NCBI GenBank assembly: GCA_038142525.1
Contig: JAYQKE010000027.1
Span: 1-34,504, forward strand
Reading direction: 5' to 3'
Length of the DNA: 34,504 bases
DNA from: CAJQHK01 sp038142525
GTDB lineage: Bacteria > Pseudomonadota > Alphaproteobacteria > Rickettsiales > UBA1997
Part shown: positions 7,690-18,600 of the stretch, piece after piece
How the letters are laid out: every line of letters starts with the position of its first letter
Numbering within the stretch: position 1 is the stretch's first letter
The notes under the pieces: generated by a model
Told to the model about the DNA's origin: nothing
Seen by the model: the letters and a program-made list of their open reading frames with translations, nothing else
Databases searched by the model: none
Translations under genes and position numbers: made by a program

Positions 7690-8654
7690 CCAGCCCAATC
7701 CTCAGCATTTAATTTCTTAACTCTTTTTCTGAAAATTTTATCAAATTTTTCGATATTTTCTTTGAACCACTTATGTTGCTCTCCCCATTTATCTTGCTTG
7801 GAAAGATCAAAATCATTAAATAGCAAAATTTTTGAAGAAGTTTTATCAGGATTTTCTCTCCACTCAAGCGCACTTCCAGCTTCACTTTCTATTTCTGCTT
7901 TTTCCAATTCTAACAATTTAAAAAAAAGCTTTTGCATGCTCTCTATTTGTAATGCAGAGTTCAACAGCAATTTTATTATCACGAGTATTTAAAAGTCTTT
8001 GCTATGTGAAAACCGCTTCTACCAATAGCAAAAGTTTGCCAATGTCTTGGTCTTGGGTCTTGTGGTTTTAATTTTGATCCTGATTCCTTAATAAAATCAA
8101 CTAACTGTTGCCAATATTTATATTGCAAAGCTTTGGTTTCTGATTCAATACCTTCACTTATGTTTTTTGGCCGCTTGCGATACCGACTTACCCCAATTAT
8201 TTGGCATTGAGATAACATTGAATCTTGGAGCATAAGGAGAATCACCAATTTGAAATAACTCAATTTCAAGACCAAAAAATTTAAATCTTTTGTCAGTTAT
8301 CTCATTTAACCAATCTAAAGATTTTCTATGTTCTTCGGTAAATTTTGATGCAATCCAGATAATAGTTACCGCCTCTAATCCTGAAGCATAAGTAAGCAAT
8401 TGACCAAGATGCTTATGATCAGTTTTTTCAATTTGATTCTCTATTAAAACATAAGATTCATTTTCTGTGTTTTTGCACAAAATATCAGCCCTAAAAGGCC
8501 CCACATCTTTTTCTTGAGCAACTAATTCTAGCTCAATTCCAATAGTATCTCCAAGCAATTCAAGATTTTCTTCATTTGCAAGCCAAGGAGTAAATTCTTG
8601 GTCTTCAGATTTCCAAGCTTTTCTTAAATCAATTTTTTTAAGTCTTTCTAACAT
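7686..8654 (-). pseudogene. DUF4268 nuclease-like protein, three one-base insertions
   Basis: The N-terminal 160 residues (L-R-K-A-W-K-S-E-D-Q-E-F-T-P-W-L, then F-R-A-D-I-L and L-I-E-N-Q-I-E-K-T-D-H-K-H-L-G-Q-L-L-T-Y) match DUF4268-type proteins. The D...E-x-Q...Q pattern suggests a PD-(D/E)XK-like nuclease fold. The C-terminal DUF4268 part (F-F-K-L-L-E-L-E-K-A-E-I-E and D-K-W-G-E-Q-H-K-W) is in other frames. Three single-base insertions, at a run of six A near 8167, near 7988, and at a run of eight T near 7925, restore about 322 residues. It lies 10 bases after HsdR on the same strand, so it is the fifth gene of the restriction operon. Exact activity unknown. Confidence 0.78.
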
Positions 8655-8664
8655 ATTTCAATTT

Positions 8665-11600
8665 TTATTTATTATTAATCCACATTTCAAAGTCATCGCA
8701 TAGTTTATTTGCTAAATCCTTTGTTTCTTTGATAAAAAATTCTCCTAACTCCATTTTGTTTCTTCTTACATACTTTTTATACAGTAGCTCAAAATCTCTA
8801 TAAATTTCATCTTCATTAAAGGTGTTTCCTTTGTCTCTCATTTTTGCAATTAACCTTCTTCCATTTTCTGGAAGTGCGATAAATTCAAATAGCTTATCAA
8901 TCTTCTCTTCAAATTGCTTAATAAGATCTTCAATTTTTTCTTCCGCTTCATTTCTTTTTGCAATCACATCCAGGATATTAAATCTATATTTTTCTTGATC
9001 TACCTCCTTCCTTTTCGCCTTTGATAGCTTCTTTTTTTCATTTTCACCATTCTCATCCCCTCCTTTTGCTTCTATAATACCTATTTTGTTATCATAATAG
9101 ATAATTACATCATCAATAATTTCATCTGATTTATTGATGGCATTATACTCATAATTAAACCTTTTCCAAAAATCTAAAAATACTTTCTCTGAATATTTTT
9201 TATCAAGATCGATCACAAATTCGATATTATTTAATATTCTAAAATATTCATTTATCTTCTTTTTTAAATCTCCTGCATGTTTTGGATTTCCCTTAATCCA
9301 CACATCAAAATTATTCTCAATATCTACAATTTTTCGAGCATCATCAAAACTATCTTGGAATTTTTTATAATTTAATTCGAAAGGACCACTTGCTAATAGA
9401 TCGACATAAATTCCTGCTAATATTTTTTCTTCTCCAAGGGGATCAAAATCACTTACAACAACATTACTAAAATGTTCAAAAGCTTTTTTTATGTTTCTGA
9501 CATTCACATTTTTATAAGAGAAATCAATAATCTTACAATCATTCTTGTGTTTTGTTGTTCTGTTAACCCTTGATATTGTTTGGATAGCATTAATACCTCG
9601 TATTTCCTTATCTAAAAATAGAGTTTGAAGCTTTGGCTCGTCAAATCCTGTTTGCAATTTATCAACCACTATAACTAGCCCATTCTTGGAAAGGGCAAAA
9701 TTTTGTAATACTTTTTCTTCTGTTAATCCTTCATTAAGGGAGCTTGAATTAGCGTGTTCCTGTCCAGCACTGTAAACAATAAATATTGGAGCATTTTCAA
9801 ATCTCTGATATTTATTTTCTTTAACCTTATTTTTATATAAAATATCAATTTCTTGCTTATATCTTATGGCACTTTTGATAGAGCTAACCGCAAGCATTGC
9901 TTTTGCCGACCCTCTTATTTTTGGATAAACTGTACTTACCAGCATATCTACAACAAATTTTGAAACTGCTTTTATTCTATCGGGATTCTCATAAATCTTC
10001 TTTTTTCTGATAGTGTATTTCTTCCCTTCTATATCAGTTCCTGTACTCTCATCTTCGCTGATTTCTTCATACCCCACGTCACCCTCAAAACCTTCCGTTA
10101 CATTCTCAGGCTCTTCAAAAAACATCTTGGCGGAAACGGGAACTATTCCTCTTAGGGGGTTTAAAATATAGCCATCTTGAATTGCCTCCTTCATTGTATA
10201 GCTATCGAAAGGAATCCATATTTTTTCACTTTCGGCATATTTGTTATATTCACCAAATCTTGCCAGAGTGTGATCACTTGGGGTTGCTGTAAAACCAATA
10301 ATCAGGTTCTTTTTTCGCTGTATATCTTTATATTTTTCATCATTGTCAAAGCTTGACTGTAGTTCGTCAAATAAGCTAATCATCTCCTCATGCTGATCTC
10401 CAGAATTTGATCTATGTATTTCATCAATTAAAAAGGCGATTCTAAGTTTTGCTAATTTACCAACAACATCAGAAGTTAAAATATCCTTAATGGTTGTGAA
10501 TTTCTGAATATTTACGATAACTATTCTTGTATCGCTTGAAAGAGCTTTAATAAATTCTTGCTTACTACCCACTTCAATGAACATGCTTTTATTCACATTC
10601 ATATTAAACATCTTATCCCCAATTTGATCTCGTAATTGTAACCTATCTACAACAATCATTACCTTGTCATACACATACTCGTCATTCTTTTTAAGGTCTT
10701 TTAACTGTAAAGTGCTCCAGCCTATAATGTTTGATTTCCCAAAACCTCTTGCATATTGTAAAAGCAAAGAATAAATGTTTTTATTATTTTGATATTTCTG
10801 TCTTTTTTCAATTAACTCTATTTTTCTTGCTTTTGAAACTCCGTATCTAGTTAGTTCTGCATCTAGTTTTTTTAAGAAATAATCATCTTCATTTTCGTGT
10901 TCTAGAAATTCATCAATTTTTGCTAAAATTTTATCTGTACCAAATTTCTGCTTTGGGCGAGGCGCAATTAAATGGCCTTTTTCATTTTTAGTGACTTTGC
11001 CTTTACTATCTTTTATGACTTCTTTTTCAATAAAATTATAATATAGAATTTCTTTTTCGACCATCTCTTTACTATATAAAGCCTTAAACACCTCTTCAAA
11101 CTGACTAACTTTATCTAGCTTTTTATCGGTTACTGGATATGTCTTAAAATCATTTTTTGCCTTAATCTCATATTCTTCAAAATCATATTTTCCTTCTTCC
11201 TTTAGAGCTTTTATTTCTTCTAAATATTTTCCAATATTTCTGATAATATAAGTTTCTCCCAAGTCAGTTGCAGTAATATGAACTGCTTTTTCAAATATTT
11301 TTAGAAAATCTTTTTTGATGGTTTGGCTTATATCATTTCCATGAGCAATTTTGACATATTCTAAACTTGCTTCTAGATAGTCTTTAATAACCTTTTTTCT
11401 ACCTTGCTTATGAGCTGATTGGTTGTTGTAATTTGATTTAAGCTCGCTGTAACTAAAGAAAATTCCATTTATAAAAAAACATAAATCAGGGCGAAAAGAA
11501 TAAATCTTTTTCCCTCAAAAGAAAAATTATAGGTCAATTCTTGTACTACTGAGAAAATATTTTTACCAAATAATTTACCTCCATCAAACTCACCACCGCT

Positions 11601-11930
11601 AGGATAAAAAAGATGAAATTTCAGCCCTTTAAAAGTAAAAGTTTTATTATTATTGATAAATATTGCCATATTAGTGGCATCTTTTCTTCTCTCGGCCAGC
11701 TCAGTAATTATACCTTTTATTACCTCTTTTTCGTTGCCACCAACCTGCCTTAAGAGTTTTTTATAATTATCTTTATTAAGATCAGTTTCCCTTAAAAATT
11801 GAATTAAATCTGACTCCAAGAAAAGTTCATCTGAAACAGTGTTTGCCTTGGCTTCTTTGTAGTTTAATCCATCAGTTCTTTCACAAAAGAAATGTATCAG
11901 ATATTTATCTTGGAGCTGTAGTTCGTTCAT
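8665..11930 (-). pseudogene. hsdR: Type I restriction enzyme R subunit, frameshifted in its nuclease domain
   Basis: Two segments make one HsdR of about 1,088 residues. The first (11930 to about 11500) is the HSDR_N start. A one-base deletion near 11500-11510, beside runs of T and A, shifts the frame. The rest continues with R-P-D-L-C-F-F-I-N-G and Y-S-E-L-K-S, the D...ExK nuclease motif, with helicase motifs further on: G-F-G-K-S (Walker A), L-I-D-E-I-H-R (DEAD-like box), G-F-T-A-T-P (motif III) and T-I-S-R-V-N-R-T (motif VI). The downstream open frame from ATG 11262 would make an 865-residue motor without the nuclease. HsdR translocates DNA and cuts unmethylated targets. Confidence 0.88.
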
Positions 11931-11940
11931 AACTTTTAAA

Positions 11941-13179
11941 TTAAATAATTTTTACTTTACCCGTGACAACATCGTTAATGAGAGTTTTTCTATATTCTTG
12001 CAAAACCAAAATACTCTTATCGATGGCTTGGATAATTTTGTCTATTTTATAGGTTTTTTCATCAAGGTAATTAGTGATGGCTATTTGTTCGGACTTAGGA
12101 GGAACAACAGAAGATATGGAGTAAAATTTATCAGGATAAAGTCTGAGCCTCGAGTCTATAATACCGCTAGAATTTCTTTTAAATTCCATCACATAATTTT
12201 CTGTTCTGAATAGATAGTGATAATATTTAGGTTCACATAAAGCATTGTGAGAAAATACAGCATATGAAGGGCTAGTTATACCAAAAAAATCAGTAACTCC
12301 TAGCCCACTTTTCCAAGCTAGCATGATGTTTATTACCAAATCTCCTATATTACATACTTTATATCCTATTAACGAATCTGCTCTTGTATCATTTTCCCCT
12401 GTATCCACATCTTTTTTTCTTAATGATACTCCCGTATACTCTGAAACAGATAAAAGGTCTTCTTTACCTGTGGTTGATATTATTTTAGACTCCTTGTACA
12501 ATTCTTTATTTCTCTTTATCTCCCAATGTTTTGGTATTTTTCCGATCCACTCAATCCCGCTATCTTTCATTTCTACATTTTTATCTAGACCCTTCGTAAC
12601 AATTTCGCTAATAAGAGTTTTTTTGAGTTCGAGATATTTTTGTTTTTTTGCTTTTAAAAGTTCTATTTTTTTATCAATGAATGAGGTTTGTTTTTCTAAA
12701 TAGTCAATGATGGCGATTTGAATTTTCGTTTTAGGAATTAAGATTTGTGTATTTAGTAATTGAGAACCTGTAATCAGGGGTTGAGCACTACTAAGATTAA
12801 ATCTATTTAGATTTATAGCTTCTAAAACAATAGAAAAGAAATAGCTATTTTCTCTATTTTTTAGCTTTAATATTAAAGCATTGTCACTTATAAATTTTCT
12901 TTCTTTTATAAATCTAACATTTCCGCATTTTGCCCCAACTCTACCAACAATGATAGATTCTCCTTGAACATTGTATTTATTGGTTAATCCAATGAATCCA
13001 TTCCCTCCATAAACTTCATATTTTCCATTATCGAGTAAGTCATTTGCAATTATGCTATCGCCACTTCGAACACTACCAATATCTTTAACCCTAAAAATTT
13101 TCCACTCCCTCGGAATTTCTCCTAGCCAATCTATATCTGATGATTTATATTTTTCGTATCTTTTAAATTTCATATTCAT
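11941..13179 (-). CDS. hsdS: Type I restriction-modification specificity subunit
   Basis: A complete 412-residue HsdS with two target recognition domains. Each opens with the same kind of block (I-D-W-L-G-E-I-P-R-E-W-K near residue 15 and I-E-W-I-G-K-I-P-K-H-W-E near residue 210) and ends in a conserved helix (L-E-K-Q-T-S-F-I-D-K-K-I-E-L-L and Y-L-D-E-K-T-Y-K-I-D-K-I). It reads a bipartite DNA target and directs both methylation and cutting. It overlaps the HsdM stop codon as ATGA and is followed 10 bases later by HsdR. No defect seen. Confidence 0.93.
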   Translation of the reverse strand: MNMKFKRYEKYKSSDIDWLGEIPREWKIFRVKDIGSVRSGDSIIANDLLDNGKYEVYGGNGFIGLTNKYNVQGESIIVGRVGAKCGNVRFIKERKFISDNALILKLKNRENSYFFSIVLEAINLNRFNLSSAQPLITGSQLLNTQILIPKTKIQIAIIDYLEKQTSFIDKKIELLKAKKQKYLELKKTLISEIVTKGLDKNVEMKDSGIEWIGKIPKHWEIKRNKELYKESKIISTTGKEDLLSVSEYTGVSLRKKDVDTGENDTRADSLIGYKVCNIGDLVINIMLAWKSGLGVTDFFGITSPSYAVFSHNALCEPKYYHYLFRTENYVMEFKRNSSGIIDSRLRLYPDKFYSISSVVPPKSEQIAITNYLDEKTYKIDKIIQAIDKSILVLQEYRKTLINDVVTGKVKII

Positions 13180-15209
13180 ATCCCAAGATTAGATTCTAAA
13201 ATCTTTAGCTCATCATCAAGGCTTTTAATTTCACTACTAATTTCTGTAAGTGGCCTTAGTTTTTCTGGTTTGTAAAATACTTTGTTAAAATTAACCTCTA
13301 CGCCAACGACATTTTCTAATAACTCAAAAGGCTTAGAAATATATTTTTTCATAAATTCATCAATATTTCTTTTATTTTCTATTTCATCTCTTGAGAAAGG
13401 AATAATTTCATAATCTTTTTGATAGTCAGCGATTAGCTCGGCAGTAATAATGATTTTCTCATTTTGTGTTTTAGTAGCTTTTTTATAGCTTGATTTAATG
13501 ATAATCTTTCCACATCCAAGCTCTTCCTTTTTACCATTTATTTCTTTGATGATAGTTTCTTTTTCATTATCAAAATAATAAATTTCTTTATCTGTAATAA
13601 TTTTTAAATTCTGCTCTTTATAGCAAATCTCACTGTTTTTTGGTTGCAAAAATTCCTTATTATAACTTTTTAAATTAGTGAAATTTTCTGAAAATTCTGA
13701 TATTTCAAATTGATCAAAAATTATTTCTTCATCTTTGGTAATTTTAATAGGATTTAATTTAAGATATTTTTTGCCATCTAAATAACTTTCTAAGCTTTTT
13801 TGATTCTCATCAAGATTGGTTAATGTTAAGGACTGTTTGTTGAAATAGAAAAAATCTTTATCAAATACTTTTGAAAAATCATTATCTTCAAATTTATCAA
13901 GAGCTTCTACAATTATTTTTTGGTAATCTGGAGTAATTTCTTTTCTCTTTTTACCTTTATTCTTCTTCAAGGGTTGGAACTTCTCACTAGCATTAATGAG
14001 AAGTACTTTGTTTTTTCTATTTGTTGGTTTGTTTTTATTAAATATCCAAAGGTAGGTATAAATGTTGGTATTAAAGAACTCGTCAGTTGGAAGTTGTATT
14101 AATGCCTCCACCCAATCATTATCAAAGAAATATTTACGAATTTGACTTTCTCCGCTTCCTGCGTCGCCGCTAAAAAGACTTGATCCATTAAGAACAACAA
14201 CCGCAATTCCTTCTTCTGCGAGTTGATAAACGATATGTTGAGCAAAAATTAACTGTCCGTCAGAAATGGATGGAAGAGCAACAAATCTTTCAGTTTTATC
14301 ATTTTTTATGTCTTTTTCATATCCTTTCCAATCCACCCCATAAGGAGGGTTTGCTACAATAACATCAAATTTTTTACCAATGTGAGGAATGGAAGTAAGT
14401 GTATTTCCGTAACAAATATCTGAATCTTCACGAAAGCGACTTTCAATTTTTGCAAGGGCGTATAAAGCATCATTCCAATCTTGTCCAAAAGTAGCAGTTG
14501 GTCTATGTAATTTTTCTTTTATTTTATCTTCCACACCAAAAACCATATTACCACCACCGCAAGCAGGATCATAAATAGTGATAAAACTATCATTTTTTGG
14601 TATTTTATGAGCACATATTTCGCCAATTAAAGAAATTATGTCATTTGGCGTATATTGCTCCCCAGCTGTGTCTGCGGACATATCAGCCCATCTTCTTTTT
14701 ATATGCTCTTCAAGAGTCGTTATCTCTGAGTTATTGAAAGGTTTCAGGTCTATTTCTGCCCATGCTTTGACAAAGTCAAAAAGAATACCTTTTTTACTTA
14801 ACTGCCCAGCTTTACCAGTTATATTTAAATACTTCTCTTCAGATTCTCCCTTATTTACACCCAGTAATTCTTGAGTTCCAAGATCAAAACTTTTGAGATA
14901 TTGCTCAAAATCTGTCTGGTAGGTTTTGTCATTTTTTACAATATCAATTAACGATTTATTATTTTTTAAAATATATTCATTATAGCCTTGCCCCATTTCC
15001 TGCACTTCTGCCAAAAAATCATCCATTTGGCTTGGTAAATCAAATTCTGCACGAATTTTCTCAGCTCCTCTGATGAGTCTACTTTCAACCATCATTAAAG
15101 CAAAAAATGGCATCATAAATTCAGGAAAGGTACTTTCTTTAAATCCAACGCCACGAAGAAGATCCGCAGTTGCCCAAATTTTTGATTCATATTGCATTAT
15201 ATTTGTCAT
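13176..15209 (-). CDS. hsdM: Type I restriction-modification methyltransferase subunit (N6-adenine)
   Basis: About 677 residues from the chosen ATG at 15209; the longer open frame to 15320 would run back into the upstream HTH gene, so the shorter start seven bases after that gene's stop is preferred. The AdoMet-binding motif I is D-P-A-C-G-G-G-N-M (residues 214-222), preceded by G-E-Q-Y-T-P-N-D; the catalytic motif IV is A-N-P-P-Y-G (286-291). Two HsdM with HsdS form the methylase that marks host DNA. The protein is longer than classical HsdM (about 500 residues), with a Lys/Glu-rich C-terminal part. Intact, so modification may persist even if HsdR is dead. Confidence 0.93.
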   Translation of the reverse strand: MTNIMQYESKIWATADLLRGVGFKESTFPEFMMPFFALMMVESRLIRGAEKIRAEFDLPSQMDDFLAEVQEMGQGYNEYILKNNKSLIDIVKNDKTYQTDFEQYLKSFDLGTQELLGVNKGESEEKYLNITGKAGQLSKKGILFDFVKAWAEIDLKPFNNSEITTLEEHIKRRWADMSADTAGEQYTPNDIISLIGEICAHKIPKNDSFITIYDPACGGGNMVFGVEDKIKEKLHRPTATFGQDWNDALYALAKIESRFREDSDICYGNTLTSIPHIGKKFDVIVANPPYGVDWKGYEKDIKNDKTERFVALPSISDGQLIFAQHIVYQLAEEGIAVVVLNGSSLFSGDAGSGESQIRKYFFDNDWVEALIQLPTDEFFNTNIYTYLWIFNKNKPTNRKNKVLLINASEKFQPLKKNKGKKRKEITPDYQKIIVEALDKFEDNDFSKVFDKDFFYFNKQSLTLTNLDENQKSLESYLDGKKYLKLNPIKITKDEEIIFDQFEISEFSENFTNLKSYNKEFLQPKNSEICYKEQNLKIITDKEIYYFDNEKETIIKEINGKKEELGCGKIIIKSSYKKATKTQNEKIIITAELIADYQKDYEIIPFSRDEIENKRNIDEFMKKYISKPFELLENVVGVEVNFNKVFYKPEKLRPLTEISSEIKSLDDELKILESNLGI

Positions 15210-15216
15210 AATTTTT

Positions 15217-15405
15217 CTATTTCGTTTTTTCCTGTTTTTTAATCCAATTATCAATTTCACTTTTTCTAAATCTCCAAGCATTACCAACCTTAAATCCAGG
15301 AATCTTTTTATCAGACGCAAAACGATATGCTGTTTTTTCGGCTATTTTTAAGTAATCAGCCAGTTCCTTCATCGTCATTATGTCGTTCTTTTCAATGATA
15401 CTCAT
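15217..15405 (-). CDS. Excisionase-like helix-turn-helix regulator of the hsd operon
   Basis: A 62-residue protein that is almost entirely one winged-helix DNA-binding domain of the excisionase/MerR-like HTH_17 type: M-K-E-L-A-D-Y-L-K-I-A-E-K-T-A-Y-R, then K-V-G-N-A-W-R-F-R-K-S-E-I-D-N-W-I. ATG at 15378 is a possible alternative start. It is the first gene of the minus-strand operon, seven bases before HsdM, and lies directly downstream of three 10-bp direct repeats that overlap the predicted promoter. Autoregulation of the restriction operon is the likely role (inference). Confidence 0.85.
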   Translation of the reverse strand: MSIIEKNDIMTMKELADYLKIAEKTAYRFASDKKIPGFKVGNAWRFRKSEIDNWIKKQEKTK

Positions 15406-15448
15406 AAAATTTAGGCAATCTGTTTTGTTGAATTAAAAAACTTTCTAT

Positions 15449-15479
15449 ATAGAATAGGATAGAAAATAATAGAAAACAA
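15449..15479 (-). promoter_or_regulatory. Predicted hsd promoter overlapped by three decamer repeats
   Basis: On the minus strand, TTGTTT (15474-15479) and TATTCT (15451-15456) are 17 bases apart. On the plus strand the same bases hold three head-to-tail decamers starting ATAGAA: ATAGAATAGG (15449), ATAGAAAATA (15459) and ATAGAAAACA (15469). Ten-base spacing puts them on one face of the helix, as expected for a multimeric operator covering the promoter. Binding by the adjacent HTH protein is inferred. Confidence 0.5.
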
Positions 15480-15557
15480 GAGTAGTGGTAATTTTTTTGC
15501 AAAATGGACAAATTGATGCCTTAAATCAATCATTAATCGATATTTTTAGCTATTTTG

Positions 15558-15586
15558 TTGCTTTTTGTAGTCTTTTACTTTAAAAT
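15558..15586 (+). promoter_or_regulatory. Possible promoter of the two-partner secretion operon
   Basis: TTGCTT (15558-15563), 17-base spacer, TAAAAT (15581-15586). The -10 box is good, the -35 poor. It would start RNA near 15593, placing two hairpins in the tpsA leader. Confidence 0.35.
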
Positions 15587-15599
15587 CCTAAGCTTTTCT

Positions 15600-15645
15600 A
15601 ATCCTTGCTTAAAGGATTTAGATATTTTGCCACTAAATATCTAAA
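15600..15645 (+). promoter_or_regulatory. Two adjacent perfect inverted repeats before tpsA
   Basis: AATCCTT (15600-15606) pairs with AAGGATT (15612-15618) over a 5-base loop. TTTAGATATTT (15617-15627) pairs with AAATATCTAAA (15635-15645) over a 7-base loop. The two share two bases, so they could form alternative structures. They end 18 bases before the probable TTG start. No T-run follows, so a simple terminator is unlikely; an operator or a leader-RNA control element is possible. Confidence 0.5.
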
Positions 15646-15663
15646 AATAATTTATAAGAAAAT

Positions 15664-18600
15664 TTGTTTTGTTTAATAAAGAAACTATTTCAATATTCAA
15701 AAATAAGGCGATTTAATAGAAAATCGTTATTGTCTGCTTCGCCCCTAGAATTATATATAATCACATCAAGAATCAGAGAAATTAATTTTTGCCACGTTGG
15801 TGCAAATATCATTAGATTTGTTCTAATAATTTCTCTTTCATTTTTTCAGCCTCTATCAATTGCAAATTCTTATGCCAACACTCTTCCTATCGAAGTTGAT
15901 GGCACAACTAACACACAAATTGATTCAGCGGCCAATGGAGTGCCAATTGTAAATATTGCCGCACCTAACTCAGGAGGGCTTAGTCACAACAAATTTAATT
16001 CATATAATGTCAATCCATCAGGTTTAGTAATAAATAATGCTACTGGTAATCCAAACCAAGTAGTACAGACTCAAATTGGAGGATTAATCACAGATAACCC
16101 AAATCTTGCTAATTCTGGTTCTGCTAGAGTTATTTTAAATGAAGTAACTAGTACAAACAGATCAATTTTGAATGGTTACACAGAAATTGGGGGCAGACAG
16201 GCAGATCTCATAATTGCAAATCCTAATGGCATTGAGATGAATTCGGCGGGATTTATTAATATCGGTAGATTAACGGCAGTGGTTGGTAGTGTAAACCAAT
16301 TTAATCCAAATCCAAGCGATTTATCTTTCAATCTAAATGGTAATAAAAATTCAGGCAATGGTTTTTTACCCAAATTAACAATTTCGGGACTCGGTCTTGA
16401 TGTAACAAGAGTTACTGAAACTGATCTTGTTGCTAACATAATGGAAATAGTATCACCAATTTATGGTGGTTATAATAGGATAAATTTTAGAGCTGGTGAT
16501 AAGGAATTTAATTATGCCACAAAAGAAGTTACAAGCGATAATGCAAATCCAGGCACAAATCAGCCAGACGAAGTTGCAATTGATGCCAGTAATGTTGCAA
16601 AAGTTCAAGCTGGTCAAATTTATATGATTGCCACCAAAGAAGGTTTTGGCGTTAAATATACAGGTGATATGCTTGCGAGCCGTGGTGGAGTTACCATAGA
16701 TGCTAAAGGAAATGTTGTTTATAATAATATTGCCAGTGAATCAGGTGGCGTGAATGTCAAAACAACAAATGGTGATGTTACCACAACCGGAATAACTCAT
16801 AATAAGGATGTAAATAGTGATATTGCTATTGAGGCAAGCGGGAATGTAAATAATCAAGGTCAATTAGTAAGTGCCAGAGATGTTAATGCGACAGCGGGAA
16901 ATATATTCAATAATACAGGAACTGAAATTAACTTAAGTGAACGAGATTTTATAGTAGAGAGCAAAGAGGTTAATAATAATTCTACTATAATTGCTAATAA
17001 AGGAATTATTATTAAGTCTAGCGATAAAATCACTGGATCAGGCAATTACCAAGCGATTGATAATATACTGCTAGAATCCGCTGATATTAATATAAATCAA
17101 GTTAGCTCAAATAAGAATATAACCCTAAATGGCGGCAATATTACTGGGGGTAATATAATTGCTGGTGAAAAAATAGATATTAACGCAAGTGGGATCTTAA
17201 CAAATAATAACCAAATAACGTGCTTACTTACAGATACAAATCTAAATGGAATTGAAATTGATCTGACCTCAGTAATTAATCAAATAATTCAAACCGATTC
17301 TAATATTTCAATTAATGTAACTTCAGCCCTAACAAATAATAATCTGATCAGGGCAAATAATGTAGTTTTAGTGTCAGATACTTTAAATAACCTAGGTAGC
17401 ATAGAATCATTAAATGATGTTAATCTAAATATTACCACATCTATCAGTTCAAATGATATAAAGGCCAATAATAATATTACTATAAATTCTAAAGATATTA
17501 CTTCTAGTAATATCATAGCAGGAAATATAATAGATATTACGGCCTCTTCCCTTTTACTAATAATAATCAGATAACCTCTTTATTAAATGACAATAGCAAA
17601 ACGTCTATTAAGATCAATTTGCTGATTTAGTTAGTAAAATAATAGAAACTAATTCAAATGTAGAAGTTATTACCACAAATAAAGCACAAATTAGTGATTT
17701 GATAAAGGGTTATAACTTAACAATAAACTCAAAAGAATTAGAAAATAATGGTAATATTAGTAGTTTAAATAATATCAATATTATCTCAGATATAATCACT
17801 TCTAATAATATTATTGCCAATAATGACATCTCTATCACAGGCAATCAAATTACCAATAATGATTCAATAATAGCGGGCAATAAGGTTAATATTACAGCTA
17901 CCGATTATTTAACCAATAATAATGATATTTTAAGCTTAGTTAGTGGAGCAAGTGAAAATTCATTAATTATTAATGCTCTTACCCTAAATAATAACAAAAG
18001 AATTGTTTGCAAATAGTATTCTTACCATTAATGCTAACTCTCTAAATAATAATACTGCAAATAGCCTTATTATCTCTGGTGGCAATTCAAATCTAAATAT
18101 CACTAATTTAGACAATAATCTTGGTGAGATAGAAAGTAAAAATAACCTTAAAATCAGAAACCTAACATCAAATAATGTAGATGATGCTCTTTTATTATCT
18201 GTAAGTGACACAAATACCAATATCAGTAATAGCGGTACTCTTAAGGCTACAAATTCAATTGATATAAATCTTGGCTCTTCTGATTATAATATCATTGGTA
18301 AATTAGAAACTGATGGATTTATCAATATTGAAGCAAATAATATTACCAATCAAGGAGACATAGGAGCAATTGATTATATTAAGATTGTTGCAAATGATTC
18401 CTTTACTAATGGCATAAATGGCGGTGATAATTCCAATATCAAAATAGCAGCAAATAATTATCTAGATATTGAGGTAAATAATAACATTAATAACTATGCT
18501 ATTCTTTCAGCTAAAACAATCCTTTCTCTAAAATCCTTAAATGGAAATATCAATAACTATGATGGAGCTGAACTTCTTGCATCAAATGAATCTAACCCAG

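Noticed and set aside
11998..15351. Plus-strand open frames opposite hsdS and hsdM
   Set aside because: They run antisense to clearly conserved RM genes and show no protein-like pattern of their own.
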